From Coriobacteriia bacterium (GTDB lineage: Bacteria > Actinomycetota > Coriobacteriia > Coriobacteriales > UBA8131), in NCBI GenBank assembly GCA_009783085.1, contig WRHU01000007.1, positions 1 to 64,000 on the forward strand: DNA of 64,000 nucleotides, read 5' to 3'. Position numbers and translations under genes: made by a program. Numbering within the stretch: the first letter of the stretch is position 1; every line of letters begins with the position of its first letter. Shown here piece after piece: positions 54,475-63,217 of the stretch. The notes under the pieces are model-generated. The model ran no database searches. It was given only the letters and a program-made list of their open reading frames with translations, and was not told where the DNA came from.

Positions 54475-54599
54475 TTGTCCGCTAAATCGGACCGTCCCCC
54501 TTTGCTCGGTTGACTTTTTAGATAAATATCGTACTATGTAGGACAATTAAAGTAGCATATAAACGTACAGGTGCTGGCTCAGGGGGTGGGCGGCACAAA

Positions 54600-55004
54600 A
54601 TAAATAGGGGGAGGACATCATGGCTTATACTGTGTTGCGCTCTTTGTGCTCAAGAAGCTTACGTGCAAGAAGCTCGCACCTAAGAAGCTTACGCCCAAGA
54701 AGCGTGCAGCAGTTTGCAGGCACAGGTGCGCAAACGCTGGCCGCTTGTTTTTCCCTTATAAAAATTGTTGCGAGGCGTACGCCTCAATTGTTGTGGTCAC
54801 TGCGACAAAGTCCCTTGGGGGATACATACTGTGCGTGGCGTTTGGCTTGCCGAACTCCCCGTGCAGTCCAAACGGTCTTTGTTGCATGATGACCTGTGTG
54901 GCGGGCGCTACCGAGGGGTTATGTAGGGGGAGGAAACTTATAGACTGCATAGCCCCACGGTGCGTCCCGTTTGCGCAGGACAGAAAATAAAGCACTTTTG
55001 GCAC
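54600..55004. other. Unexplained region: possible structured RNA or decayed small gene
   Basis: These bases lack a convincing gene. An RBS-like AGGGGGAGGA before ATG 54620 opens 89 codons of unconvincing composition. Another frame on the same strand (54646-54990) and one on the minus strand (54756-55004) are also open. At about 54655-54710, 15-bp tandem units (AAGCTTACG-CAAG type) encode Lys-Lys-Leu-Thr-Pro-like repeats. A perfect 14-bp palindrome, GAGGCGTACGCCTC, lies at 54772-54785. GCGACAAAG (about 54802-54810) can pair with CTTTGTTGC (about 54879-54887), enclosing further pairings. No known RNA family could be fixed (RNase P, SRP, tmRNA and 6S were considered). Confidence 0.4.
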
Positions 55005-55166
55005 TCTTACTAAAGAAAAACTACAGAAAAACGCTCATTCTAGCTTGGAATTGCCCTTACTTTCCTATAGAATAATCAGGTTATGCACGCAACGTGTTAC
55101 GTGCTGCAAGTAGTGTAAGTAGTAGTGGGGTCAAAACGGCTTCACGTAACGAGAGGAGCGGCCTTC

Positions 55167-57305
55167 ATGGCTCAGTATTTAGCATGGCTAGCACCAATCT
55201 GCTCGATTGTCGGTATTGCGGTAGCGGCGTATTTGGCATATTGGGTGCTCAAGCAAGATTCCGGCAACGAAAGAATGCAAAAGCTCTCAGGGCTCATTCA
55301 AAAAGGCGCACAGGCGTTTTTGTTTGCCGAGTACCGTGCGCTCATCATTTTTGCCCTCGTAGTAACGGTTGTTTTGGGGCTTGCCATTGGCTGGCTTACC
55401 GCAGCCGCATTTTTGACGGGCGGCATTTTGTCGGTAATCGCTGGTTATTTTGGCATGTATGTTGCCACGCGCGCTAACGCACGCACCACGCAAGCTGCAA
55501 CCACGGGCATTGCTGGCGCATTAAAAGTTGCCTATCGCTCAGGCTTGACGATGGGCCTTATTGTTGCCTCACTTGGTCTTTTGGGACTGTCTTTGTGGGC
55601 GATTGGCTTTTTAGTATTTAACGAGAACTTCCTGCACAACGTCGAGATTGTTGACGGTTTTGTTATGGGTGCTTCATCTATCGCGCTGTTTGCGCGTGTG
55701 GGTGGCGGTATCTACACCAAGGCTGCTGACGTTGGTGCTGATTTGGTGGGTAAGGTCGAAGCAGGTATTCCTGAAGACGACCCCCGCAACCCTGGCGTTA
55801 TCGCCGATAACGTTGGCGACAACGTAGGCGACGTGGCTGGTATGGGTGCTGACCTTTACGAGTCTTATGCAGGCGCTATCTTGGCGCCTATCGTATTGGC
55901 AGTTGCCATGAACGCTGCCGGTATTCTTGAGGGTTCTAACTTCTATATTGCTCTCGTGTTGCCGCTTGTGCTTGCTGCTGGCGGTATTCTTGCTTCTATC
56001 ATTGGCCTGTTTGCGGTTAACACCAATGACTCCTCAAAAATCCACAAGGCACTCAACCGAGGCACCAACCTTACCTCAGCGCTGGTGTTCCTCATGATTT
56101 TTGTCTGCGTTTTGGTATGGCAACTCTCAACGGGCATCAACGCTCTGTGGCTGTTCTTGTCTGCCGCCGCTGGTCTTGCTGCCGGTCTTGCCATTGGTAA
56201 AATTACGGAGTATTACACCTCCTATCAAAAAAGTCCTACCAAAAAAATTGCGCTTGCTTCTGAGTCAGGCACGGCAACCAATATCATCGAGGGTTTGGGA
56301 ACGGGTATGCTTTCAACCGTTTTGCCTACGCTCGTGCTGGTAGCTGCCGTTGCGATTGCCTATCTTGCCGGTACGGCTTTGGGTGATCCTATGTTTGGTG
56401 TTTACGGCATCGGTCTTGCCGCTTTGGGCATGCTTTCTACCACGGCGACCACGGTTGGCGTAGATTCGTATGGTCCTGTTGCAGACAACGCTGGTGGTAT
56501 TGCCGAGATGGCAGGGCTCCCACCTGAGGTTCGTGAGCGTACCGACCAACTTGATACTGTGGGCAACACCACGGCTGCGGTTGCCAAAGGCTTTGCGGTT
56601 TCCTCCGCAGCTTTGACCGCCCTTGCACTCTTTGTTGCGTTCAAGACCAATCTTGACCACAAGCTTGGCGCACTTGCTGATAAGGGAGAGAGCATTTTGG
56701 GCACGCCGGTTACTATGCTCAACATTTCGCTTGATAACCCCTTTGTTATTGTTGGTGTAATTATTGGTGCGATGATGCCGTTTTTCTTTGGCGCTATGAC
56801 TATGGGTGCCGTATCGCGCGCTGCTAACGCCATGATTATCGAGATTCGCCGTCAGTTCAAAGAGATTACTGGTCTTATGGAGGGCAAAGCTGAGCCCGAT
56901 ACCGAGGCCTGCGTTTCTATCTCAACTAAGGCGGCTCTCAAAGAGATGATGCTTCCGGGTATTCTTGCGGTAGTTATCCCTGTGTTGCTTGGCGTTTTGG
57001 ACGTCAACATTTTGGCTGGCTTCCTCGTTGGCGTTTTGGGCACCGGCTTTTTGATGAGCGTGTACATGGCTAACGCTGGTGGCGCTTGGGATAATGCTAA
57101 GAAATATATCGAAACGGGCGCACACGGCGGCAAGGGCTCTGAGGCTCACAAGGCTGCTGTGGTTGGCGACACCGTTGGCGACCCCTTTAAGGATACGTCT
57201 GGCCCGTCCATTAACATTCTTATCAAGGTTGTTACCGTTGTATCGCTCGTATTTGTACCGCTGTTTATTACGCTGGGCGGCGGCTTGCTGCACGGCATTT
57301 TGTAG
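55167..57305 (+). CDS. hppA: Membrane-bound ion-pumping pyrophosphatase, potassium-dependent type
   Basis: 712 residues and about 16 spans. The signatures are FARVGGGIYTKAADVGADLVGKVEAG, the acidic PEDDPRNPGVIADNVGDNVGDVAGMGADL, GPVADNAGGIAEM and DTVGDPFKDTSGPS, all from the pyrophosphate site. In GNTTAAVAKGFAVSS the position that is Lys in potassium-independent enzymes is Ala, so it should be potassium-dependent and pump protons or sodium. ATG 55167 has GAGAGGAG upstream. A frame extending 14 codons earlier is less likely. Confidence 0.96.
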   Translation: MAQYLAWLAPICSIVGIAVAAYLAYWVLKQDSGNERMQKLSGLIQKGAQAFLFAEYRALIIFALVVTVVLGLAIGWLTAAAFLTGGILSVIAGYFGMYVATRANARTTQAATTGIAGALKVAYRSGLTMGLIVASLGLLGLSLWAIGFLVFNENFLHNVEIVDGFVMGASSIALFARVGGGIYTKAADVGADLVGKVEAGIPEDDPRNPGVIADNVGDNVGDVAGMGADLYESYAGAILAPIVLAVAMNAAGILEGSNFYIALVLPLVLAAGGILASIIGLFAVNTNDSSKIHKALNRGTNLTSALVFLMIFVCVLVWQLSTGINALWLFLSAAAGLAAGLAIGKITEYYTSYQKSPTKKIALASESGTATNIIEGLGTGMLSTVLPTLVLVAAVAIAYLAGTALGDPMFGVYGIGLAALGMLSTTATTVGVDSYGPVADNAGGIAEMAGLPPEVRERTDQLDTVGNTTAAVAKGFAVSSAALTALALFVAFKTNLDHKLGALADKGESILGTPVTMLNISLDNPFVIVGVIIGAMMPFFFGAMTMGAVSRAANAMIIEIRRQFKEITGLMEGKAEPDTEACVSISTKAALKEMMLPGILAVVIPVLLGVLDVNILAGFLVGVLGTGFLMSVYMANAGGAWDNAKKYIETGAHGGKGSEAHKAAVVGDTVGDPFKDTSGPSINILIKVVTVVSLVFVPLFITLGGGLLHGIL

Positions 57306-57345
57306 TTCTGCTACCACGGCATACGCTAAGAACTTTTGAGCTAAT

Positions 57346-59259
57346 GTGATAGATGCAGATGACATTCGCAAAGTCCGCGAGGCGACCGACCTGGTCGCCC
57401 TCGTGGGCGAGCGTGTGGTTCTTAAGCAGCGAGGACGCGAGTTCTGGGGCTGCTGTCCGTTTCATAACGAGAAAACTCCCTCTTTTAAGTTAGACCCTGC
57501 AACGCAACTTTTCCATTGTTTTGGCTGTGGAGAGGGGGGCGATGCGATTGGTTTTTTGATGAAGTCAGAAAACCTTGAGTTTATTGATGCGATTACCATT
57601 TTGGCTGAGCGCGCCAATATCGAGCTACAGCACACGGGTACGGCGTTGGATAAGGGCAAGCGCGCGCGGCTTTATGAGGTGTGCGAAAAAACGGCCGAGT
57701 TTTACCACTACCAGCTCATGCGCGTTAAAAGTCCTGCGTCAGACGCCGCGCGCGCCTACCTCACCAAACGAGATTTTGGTGGTGATATTCCTAAGGAATG
57801 GCTGATTGGTTATGCACCGGGGCGTGGCATGCTCGTTAAACATCTTACCAAGCTGGGTTACACGCGCGATGAGATGCTCGCCACCAATGTGGCCTCAGAG
57901 CGCACCAATCACCAAGTAACCGACCGATTTTATGACCGCATTATGTTTCCCATTTACGATTTGCGGGGCAAGGTCATTGCCTTTGGCGGACGCACCATAA
58001 GCAGCAGCAAAGAGGTGGCTAAATACATCAACTCGTCAGAAACCTTTTTGTTCCACAAACGAGAAAATCTTTTTGCTATCGACAAAGCGAAGGCAGCTAT
58101 TACCAATACGGGGCGCGCTGTGGTAGTTGAGGGTTATACCGACGTTATTGCCATGCATCAAGCGGGCTTTACCAATACGGTTGCAACATTGGGAACGGCG
58201 CTCACGCCGCAGCATATTAAACTGCTCAAGCGCTTTGCCAAGACTATTTTGTATTTGTTTGACGGCGACCGTGCGGGGCTTGCAGCTGCCGACAAAGCGG
58301 CAACGCTTATTACCACCGAACTCGGTGCGGCAGGGTTTGAGAGCATGGATTTTTTGGTTGCTACGCTGCCAGAAGGTCTTGACCCAGCGGATATGTGCAA
58401 AAACGAAGGACCCGAAAAACTGCAGGCGGTGCTTGACGGCGCAAAACCGCTCATTCAGTTCTCGCTTGACCTGCGCCTTTCGGGCTTTGACAAGCGCAAG
58501 CCCGAGGAGCGCGAGCGTGCGCTTAAAGAAGCGCTCATGGTGCTTTTGCCTTTGCGTGGCAGCCTGCTTGCCGAAGGTTATCTTGACTACCTTACCGACT
58601 TCTTTTCGGTCGAAGGAAAAACCATACGGGCGACCTTCAACAGTATTAAGGCACCCCGGAGCTTTGCTCAGGCATCTGGGGCAGACGAAGTGGGGAGTGA
58701 CATAGCCATCGATCCTGCTGTTTTTGCAGGATTTGAACGACAAAGGGGCTATGAGCGCGAGCTGCTTATTTATGCGGTTAAGTTTCCGCACGTGCGTCGT
58801 ATGCTGGGCGAGGCGTTCTCGCGCATTTCTTTTGAAGACGATTTGCACGCTACCGTAGCCAGCACTCTGATGGCAGGGGAGGCGTGGATAGATGAGCCCC
58901 CCGCCGAGCTTACCTCGCGCATTATCGCAGCTATTCCTGAGGCTGCCAGCTTGCTTGCTGCTGGGCTCACGCAAATTAACGAGGACGATGCGCTTATGCA
59001 TGCTCGTATCCTTATGTTTTCTTTACGTGAGGAGCAATTATCACGGGAGGTTGCATCGCTCAAAGCAAAACATCGCCGTCTTGAGTTAGGGCAGTCTGCG
59101 GGTCAACCCGCTGGGCAAGCTGCACCCGCCCAAGCAGCATCCGCCCAAACGGCCCAAGACTTGACGGCCCAAGACTTATTTAGCGAAATCGCAAAAAAGC
59201 AACAAGAATTGAACGATGTAAGAAAACGCTTTGCTGAGCTTCCCAAAATGCATGACTAA
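57346..59259 (+). CDS. dnaG: DNA primase DnaG
   Basis: 637 residues. The N-terminal zinc-binding CHC2 domain (GCCPFHNEKTPSFKLDP, then HCFGCGEGGD, about 40-68), the RNA polymerase core (SSKEVAKYINSSETFLFHKRENLF), and the TOPRIM motif VVVEGYTDVIAMHQ with LYLFDGDRAGLAA (DGD) are clear. The C-terminal helicase-binding part is present. A Gln/Ala-rich linker with 9- to 15-bp repeat units lies at about 583-608. The start is GTG with a weak Shine-Dalgarno. It is followed by rpoD, the classical macromolecular-synthesis arrangement. Confidence 0.95.
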   Translation: MIDADDIRKVREATDLVALVGERVVLKQRGREFWGCCPFHNEKTPSFKLDPATQLFHCFGCGEGGDAIGFLMKSENLEFIDAITILAERANIELQHTGTALDKGKRARLYEVCEKTAEFYHYQLMRVKSPASDAARAYLTKRDFGGDIPKEWLIGYAPGRGMLVKHLTKLGYTRDEMLATNVASERTNHQVTDRFYDRIMFPIYDLRGKVIAFGGRTISSSKEVAKYINSSETFLFHKRENLFAIDKAKAAITNTGRAVVVEGYTDVIAMHQAGFTNTVATLGTALTPQHIKLLKRFAKTILYLFDGDRAGLAAADKAATLITTELGAAGFESMDFLVATLPEGLDPADMCKNEGPEKLQAVLDGAKPLIQFSLDLRLSGFDKRKPEERERALKEALMVLLPLRGSLLAEGYLDYLTDFFSVEGKTIRATFNSIKAPRSFAQASGADEVGSDIAIDPAVFAGFERQRGYERELLIYAVKFPHVRRMLGEAFSRISFEDDLHATVASTLMAGEAWIDEPPAELTSRIIAAIPEAASLLAAGLTQINEDDALMHARILMFSLREEQLSREVASLKAKHRRLELGQSAGQPAGQAAPAQAASAQTAQDLTAQDLFSEIAKKQQELNDVRKRFAELPKMHD

Positions 59260-59364
59260 TTGCTATACTGTTCAGTTCAACTAAGGAGCTTCGCGCTCAC
59301 GCTGCCAGTACCTGCAGATGTGGGCTCGCGCTCGTCTGAAACATTATGAAAGTTGAGGTTCATT

Positions 59365-60801
59365 TTGCCAAAGAACACATCAAAGAACACACCAAAGAAG
59401 ACGCAAAAAAACGTATTGGAAGACGTAACAGACGTGCTCGAAAGCACCGAGTCAAACCTTGAGTTAAACCTGCCCCCCGAAATAGAGATGTTTGAACCAG
59501 AACTCATCAAAATTGAAAAGCAGTATGCTGAGGTTGGATCAATGACGCAAAGCGAAGTCAAAGAAACGCTTGCCCGTTATGACCTTTCGCCCATTCAAGT
59601 CACGGCAGTTCACACCCATCTCAATAGCCGTGGCATTACGGTTGTTGACGACCCCGAAGACGGCGATGCTGAGCCCGAGATTTCAAACATGGGCGAGGAT
59701 GCAGAGGCCGAGGGCGCAGACGAGGCGGTTTCGCTCAGCGACGATGAAATACTCGAGGGCATTCCAGAATCTGAACTCAAAAGCGCAGAAACCGTTGACG
59801 TTGTTTTGCCCACGGTAAACTCGAAAACTAAGAAAGGTACTAAAAAGCGTACCGTTTCTGATTCGTCGGTTGCCCTGCTTACGGGCGACCCTGTACGTAT
59901 GTATCTCAAAGAGATTGGCAAAGTTGACCTTTTGAGTGCTGCTGAGGAAATCGACTTGGCGATGAAAATCGAAGCGGGCGTTGAGGCAGGAATGCAGCTC
60001 GAGGAAGCCTACAAGAAAAAGATTGAACTTGAGCGCCGAGATTCACGTCGCCTTTCGCGTGTTGAGCAAGTGGGACTTGATGCCAAACAACAGCTCATCG
60101 AAGCAAACTTACGTCTGGTGGTTTCTATTGCCAAGCGCTACGTAGGGCGCGGTATGCTCTTTTTGGATCTTATCCAAGAGGGCAACCTCGGCTTGATACG
60201 TGCAGTTGAAAAGTTTGATTACACCAAAGGCTTTAAGTTTTCGACCTACGCTACGTGGTGGATTCGTCAGGCTATCACGCGTGCCATTGCAGACCAGGCC
60301 CGCACTATTCGTATTCCCGTGCACATGGTCGAAACTATTAACAAGCTTGTGCGCATTCAGCGTCAGCTGCTGCAAGAGTTTGGTCGTGAGCCAACGCCAG
60401 AAGAAATTGGCGAGCGCATGGAGATGACCGCCGAGCGCATTCGCGAGATCCAAAAGATATCTCAAGAGCCTGTTTCTCTTGAAACTCCTATTGGTGAGGA
60501 GGAGGACAGCCAGCTTGGTGATTTTATTGAGGACAGTGCCGCTGTAGTGCCGCCCGATGCTGCAAGTTTTTCTATGTTGCAAGAGCAACTTAACAAAGTG
60601 TTAGACGGACTTGCTGAGCGTGAGCGCAAGGTTATCTCGCTGCGTTTTGGACTTGAGGACGGACACCCCCGCACCTTAGAGGAAGTTGGTAGAGAGTTTG
60701 GGGTTACGCGTGAGCGCATTCGCCAAATCGAGAGCAAAACGCTGGCAAAGCTGCGCCACCCCTCCCGCTCCGGCAAACTCAAAGACTATATTGAGGAATA
60801 A
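59365..60801 (+). CDS. rpoD: Primary sigma factor RpoD (sigma-70)
   Basis: About 478 residues. An acidic N-terminal region (about 1-165) carries region 1.1-like sequence ([20 protein letters not shown]). Regions 1.2 to 4.2 are complete: [42 protein letters not shown] (2.1-2.2), [20 protein letters not shown] (2.3-2.4), [13 protein letters not shown], and 4.2 [20 protein letters not shown]. It recognises -35 TTGACA and -10 TATAAT promoters. The start is a TTG with GAGG upstream (59365) or the in-frame TTG at 59353; no ATG fits. Confidence 0.95.
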   Translation: MPKNTSKNTPKKTQKNVLEDVTDVLESTESNLELNLPPEIEMFEPELIKIEKQYAEVGSMTQSEVKETLARYDLSPIQVTAVHTHLNSRGITVVDDPEDGDAEPEISNMGEDAEAEGADEAVSLSDDEILEGIPESELKSAETVDVVLPTVNSKTKKGTKKRTVSDSSVALLTGDPVRMYLKEIGKVDLLSAAEEIDLAMKIEAGVEAGMQLEEAYKKKIELERRDSRRLSRVEQVGLDAKQQLIEANLRLVVSIAKRYVGRGMLFLDLIQEGNLGLIRAVEKFDYTKGFKFSTYATWWIRQAITRAIADQARTIRIPVHMVETINKLVRIQRQLLQEFGREPTPEEIGERMEMTAERIREIQKISQEPVSLETPIGEEEDSQLGDFIEDSAAVVPPDAASFSMLQEQLNKVLDGLAERERKVISLRFGLEDGHPRTLEEVGREFGVTRERIRQIESKTLAKLRHPSRSGKLKDYIEE

Positions 60802-60923
60802 GTTGGCAGTTTTTTTGCAAGCAAGATAGGTGCAGTCTGTGATTTTGTGAGCAGAGTAGCATGTTCACTTTCCGTCGCTAATTAGAAACAGAACCAATTT
60901 CAATTTGTGCCTAACGTGCATCT

Positions 60924-60944
60924 CTCATTCCAAAATGGAATGAG
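60924..60944. terminator. Perfect hairpin after rpoD
   Basis: CTCATTCCA-AAA-TGGAATGAG has 9-bp arms (extendable by one pair), followed within 15 bases by a T-rich stretch (CCGTTTTTTG). It is likely the rpoD terminator, but its dyad could also serve as an operator for the promoter that follows. Confidence 0.5.
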
Positions 60945-60952
60945 AAATGTGT

Positions 60953-61117
60953 TCCGTTTTTTGTTTTCTTCATGCTATAATATCCGCACAGCAAGGTAGT
61001 GAGAGCTGCAGTGTGGGGTTTGTGTGGGGAAGGCATCAACCCGAAGTTAGCCAGGGGAACAGTTCTCTGTATCTTAAGTGATGGCTTGATAAAGCCCATT
61101 TTAGAGAGGTGCTCACC
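60953..61117 (+). promoter_or_regulatory. Promoter and structured leader of the secreted-peptide gene
   Basis: TATAAT at 60976-60981 is preceded by TG (an extended -10), with only a weak -35 (TTCCGT, 60953-60958). The leader of about 130 bases can fold into three stems: 61016-61020 with 61038-61042, 61052-61058 with 61063-61069, and 61081-61087 with 61092-61099. The Shine-Dalgarno AGAGAGGTG lies just after the last stem. It is not recognisable as a known riboswitch. The area between rpoD and this leader shows no gene. Confidence 0.45.
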
Positions 61118-61291
61118 ATGAAAAGCTTCCGTTTTGTTGTTGCCATGACCCTTGTTTTCCTTCTTGTTTTTACCATGACCCCTCCCACACAGGCTTTTGC
61201 AGAACCAAATGAAAGCAAAGCGACCGCCACCGAACAACAAAAAGAAACATCAAGCACGGTTGACAATATAAAAAAGATTTTTTGTTTGTGA
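61118..61291 (+). CDS. Small secreted peptide precursor of 57 residues
   Basis: MKSFRFVVAMTLVFLLVFTM followed by TPPTQAFA is a clear Sec signal peptide, cut after AFA (about residue 28). The mature part of about 29 residues is polar (EPNESKATATEQQKETSS...) and ends in IKKIFCL with one cysteine near the C-terminus. AGAGAGGTG precedes the ATG. The next gene, 52 bases downstream, encodes a membrane-anchored propeller-like protein. Possible roles are signal, adhesin part or decayed longer protein. No family was recognised. Confidence 0.6.
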   Translation: MKSFRFVVAMTLVFLLVFTMTPPTQAFAEPNESKATATEQQKETSSTVDNIKKIFCL

Positions 61292-61343
61292 AAAACGTAT
61301 CTAGAGCAGTTGGCATTTTCCATTATGAAAAGTGAGGCATATA

Positions 61344-62432
61344 ATGCCTGGGTCTAAGGTTTATAAAAGAAGAATAATTACTGTTGGAGGACTGGTGTTG
61401 CTCGTGCCTCTGTTTTTAGTAATCTATAATTCTCTTTTTAGTGCAGAATCTTTTCAGGTTGTTGAGCAAAGAGAGCAGTACCACACTACAGCCAATCAGT
61501 GGACATCTTGGGATCTTATTGATTATCAAGACGGGTACATCTACTTCATCAAAAACAAAGAAATCATAAAGATAGGGATTGACGGTAGGAATGCTAAAGC
61601 TCTAAAAACTTATAAGTTTCCGTTTATCGGCCATCAACCGTACCATTTACGAGTTATTGGTGATTACGTTTTTGTTGACTCTCCGACGTGGTGGTCGGAC
61701 AGAAAAGTGAGAATTGACGGCAAAAGTGTAGAGTATTTAAAAGGAGGAGAACAATTTTGGTTAGGCGGTACCATTTCAAACGGCTGGAGATATCTTGCGG
61801 CTGTGGACTACGCGGGTGTTAGTTTGACAAAAATAAACATAGTTATGACTGAAAATGTAGAAAAAGAGGTACTGTTTGAGTTTGAACAAACAGAAACTAA
61901 TCCAAACAAAGATGGCTGGCTCTCCTTAGATGCATACGAAGTTTTATGTAAGGAATGGATTTTTGTGACGCTAATAAAAGATGAGACAGAGTATGAGGTC
62001 ATAAAAATGAAAACAGACGGTTCAGATCTTCAAAAAGTTGACCAGCTGAGTGGGTGCGGCATCCTTTTTTCAGAGGAGGATGACATCTATTTTTCTGGTT
62101 TTTCTGAAGATGGTTTTCACAATGATTCCGACGAGGGTCTTTGGCGAATGAACATTTACAATAACGAGATTACTGAGATAGAATCTTTAAGAAGCAAAAT
62201 AGTGTGTTCGTATGTTGATGGTGCTGCGGTGTATGCAGAAGAAACATCTGACAAATACTTTTTTTCTATTGGAGAGAAGGCCTTTGAGCTGCCCGACTTT
62301 TTTGAAGACTGCGGGTTTATCATTGTAGACGAGACACTCTATTTTGCAACCGCAACAGAAACTGAGCACCAAGCCAATGGTTTATACTTATTTTCCATGG
62401 ACAGAGATGGCAATCTTACAAAGATGTACTGA
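61344..62432 (+). CDS. Membrane-anchored extracellular protein, likely beta-propeller (DUF5050-like), AT-rich
   Basis: 362 residues. A basic N-terminus and one span (about 10-32) anchor an external domain made of repeating units such as DYQDGYIYFIKNKEIIKIGIDGRNAK, TLYFATATE and GLYLFSMDRDGNLTKMY. These resemble the DUF5050 propeller-like pattern (YIYY...LYRI..DG). GTGAGG precedes ATG 61344. The DNA is visibly more AT-rich than its neighbours, so the gene may be recent in this locus. The ligand is unknown. Confidence 0.75.
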   Translation: MPGSKVYKRRIITVGGLVLLVPLFLVIYNSLFSAESFQVVEQREQYHTTANQWTSWDLIDYQDGYIYFIKNKEIIKIGIDGRNAKALKTYKFPFIGHQPYHLRVIGDYVFVDSPTWWSDRKVRIDGKSVEYLKGGEQFWLGGTISNGWRYLAAVDYAGVSLTKINIVMTENVEKEVLFEFEQTETNPNKDGWLSLDAYEVLCKEWIFVTLIKDETEYEVIKMKTDGSDLQKVDQLSGCGILFSEEDDIYFSGFSEDGFHNDSDEGLWRMNIYNNEITEIESLRSKIVCSYVDGAAVYAEETSDKYFFSIGEKAFELPDFFEDCGFIIVDETLYFATATETEHQANGLYLFSMDRDGNLTKMY

Positions 62433-62457
62433 GGTAGAAAATGGGAGGAGGTCAAGT

Positions 62458-62598
62458 TTGCAAGAGCGGCGTGAACTGCTCACACTACGAAACTCTTATC
62501 TTCAATGTTGATCTGCGGCCTTCCAGCGGCTTTCCGAGCCTCTTTCAAGCTTCTTTGAGGGTTCCTTTGCTGGAAACATTGCCAAAGTTGCTGATTAG
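62458..62598 (+). pseudogene. TGA-interrupted frame with a strong Shine-Dalgarno, unrecognised
   Basis: GGAGGAGGT precedes a TTG codon at 62458. The frame reads LQERRELLTLRNSYLQC, hits TGA at 62509-62511, and continues in the same frame as SAAFQRLSEPLSSFFEGSFA, then GNIAKVAD, to a TAG at 62596. The part after the TGA has an amphipathic composition like a real protein. It may be a short gene fragment with one nonsense change, placed where ffh often lies upstream of rpsP. The remaining 62433-62649 is otherwise empty. Confidence 0.3.
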
Positions 62599-62649
62599 CT
62601 ATATCATGTTGTCTCACAAAGTTGTATCGTATACGAAAAGGAGAACGTT

Positions 62650-62895
62650 TTGTCTGTAAAGATTCGTCTGGCTCGTCATGGAGCTAAAAAGGCTCCGTAT
62701 TATCGTGTTGTGGTCGCCGATGCGCGCGCCAAACGCGACGGACGCTGCATCGAGGAAGTTGGTCGTTACAACCCCTGCGTTGACCCTGCGCTCATTACCT
62801 TTGACATGGATAAGGTAGACACGTGGATTAAGCAGGGCGCTCAGCCAACCGAAACTGTTGCGCGTCTTTTGAAAATTGCCCGCGAGCAAGCTTAA
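62650..62895 (+). CDS. rpsP: 30S ribosomal protein S16
   Basis: 81 residues. [34 protein letters not shown] and [19 protein letters not shown] are the S16 landmarks. The TTG start has AAAAGGAG upstream. It opens the conserved rpsP-khpA-rimM-trmD order that runs to the end of the window. Confidence 0.97.
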   Translation: MSVKIRLARHGAKKAPYYRVVVADARAKRDGRCIEEVGRYNPCVDPALITFDMDKVDTWIKQGAQPTETVARLLKIAREQA

Positions 62896-62948
62896 CTGAG
62901 AGTAAGCTGAGAAAAGCTTAAACAAGCTGAGAGAAAGTAAGGTACAAA

Positions 62949-63203
62949 ATGACAGAAGAGATTCATAATCCCGTTAAACTCGTTGAATCCGTTGTTATGT
63001 CACTGGTCGATGACCCCGATGCGGTCGAAATCGTTTCACGTGAAGAGGAACTTACGGTTATCATCGAGGTCAAGGTTGCCCCCGATGACACTGGCAAAAT
63101 CATAGGTAGGCAAGGTAGGGTAGTGCGTGCACTGCGTACGCTCGCTCGCGCTTCATCGTCCTATATTGGTGGTCCTCACGTCGAGGTAGAGATATTGGAC
63201 TGA
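62949..63203 (+). CDS. khpA: KH-domain RNA-binding protein KhpA
   Basis: 84 residues. A single type II KH domain with GKIIGRQGRVVRALRTLARA (the GxxG loop is GRQG). It is small, without additional domains. KhpA with its partner KhpB regulates cell elongation and division in some Gram-positives by binding RNA. It sits between rpsP and rimM as in many Actinobacteria and Firmicutes. Confidence 0.95.
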   Translation: MTEEIHNPVKLVESVVMSLVDDPDAVEIVSREEELTVIIEVKVAPDDTGKIIGRQGRVVRALRTLARASSSYIGGPHVEVEILD

Positions 63204-63217
63204 CGTGGTTTTCTCGC

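Noticed and set aside
54600-55004. RNase P RNA, tmRNA, SRP RNA or 6S RNA
   Set aside because: The conserved GAGGAAAGTCC, tag-peptide frame, GGAAGCAGCC-type tip and 6S termini were looked for and not seen.
62509-62511. TGA read as selenocysteine
   Set aside because: No SECIS-like stem can be supported right after the TGA and no selenoprotein family matches; a fragment or pseudogene is simpler.
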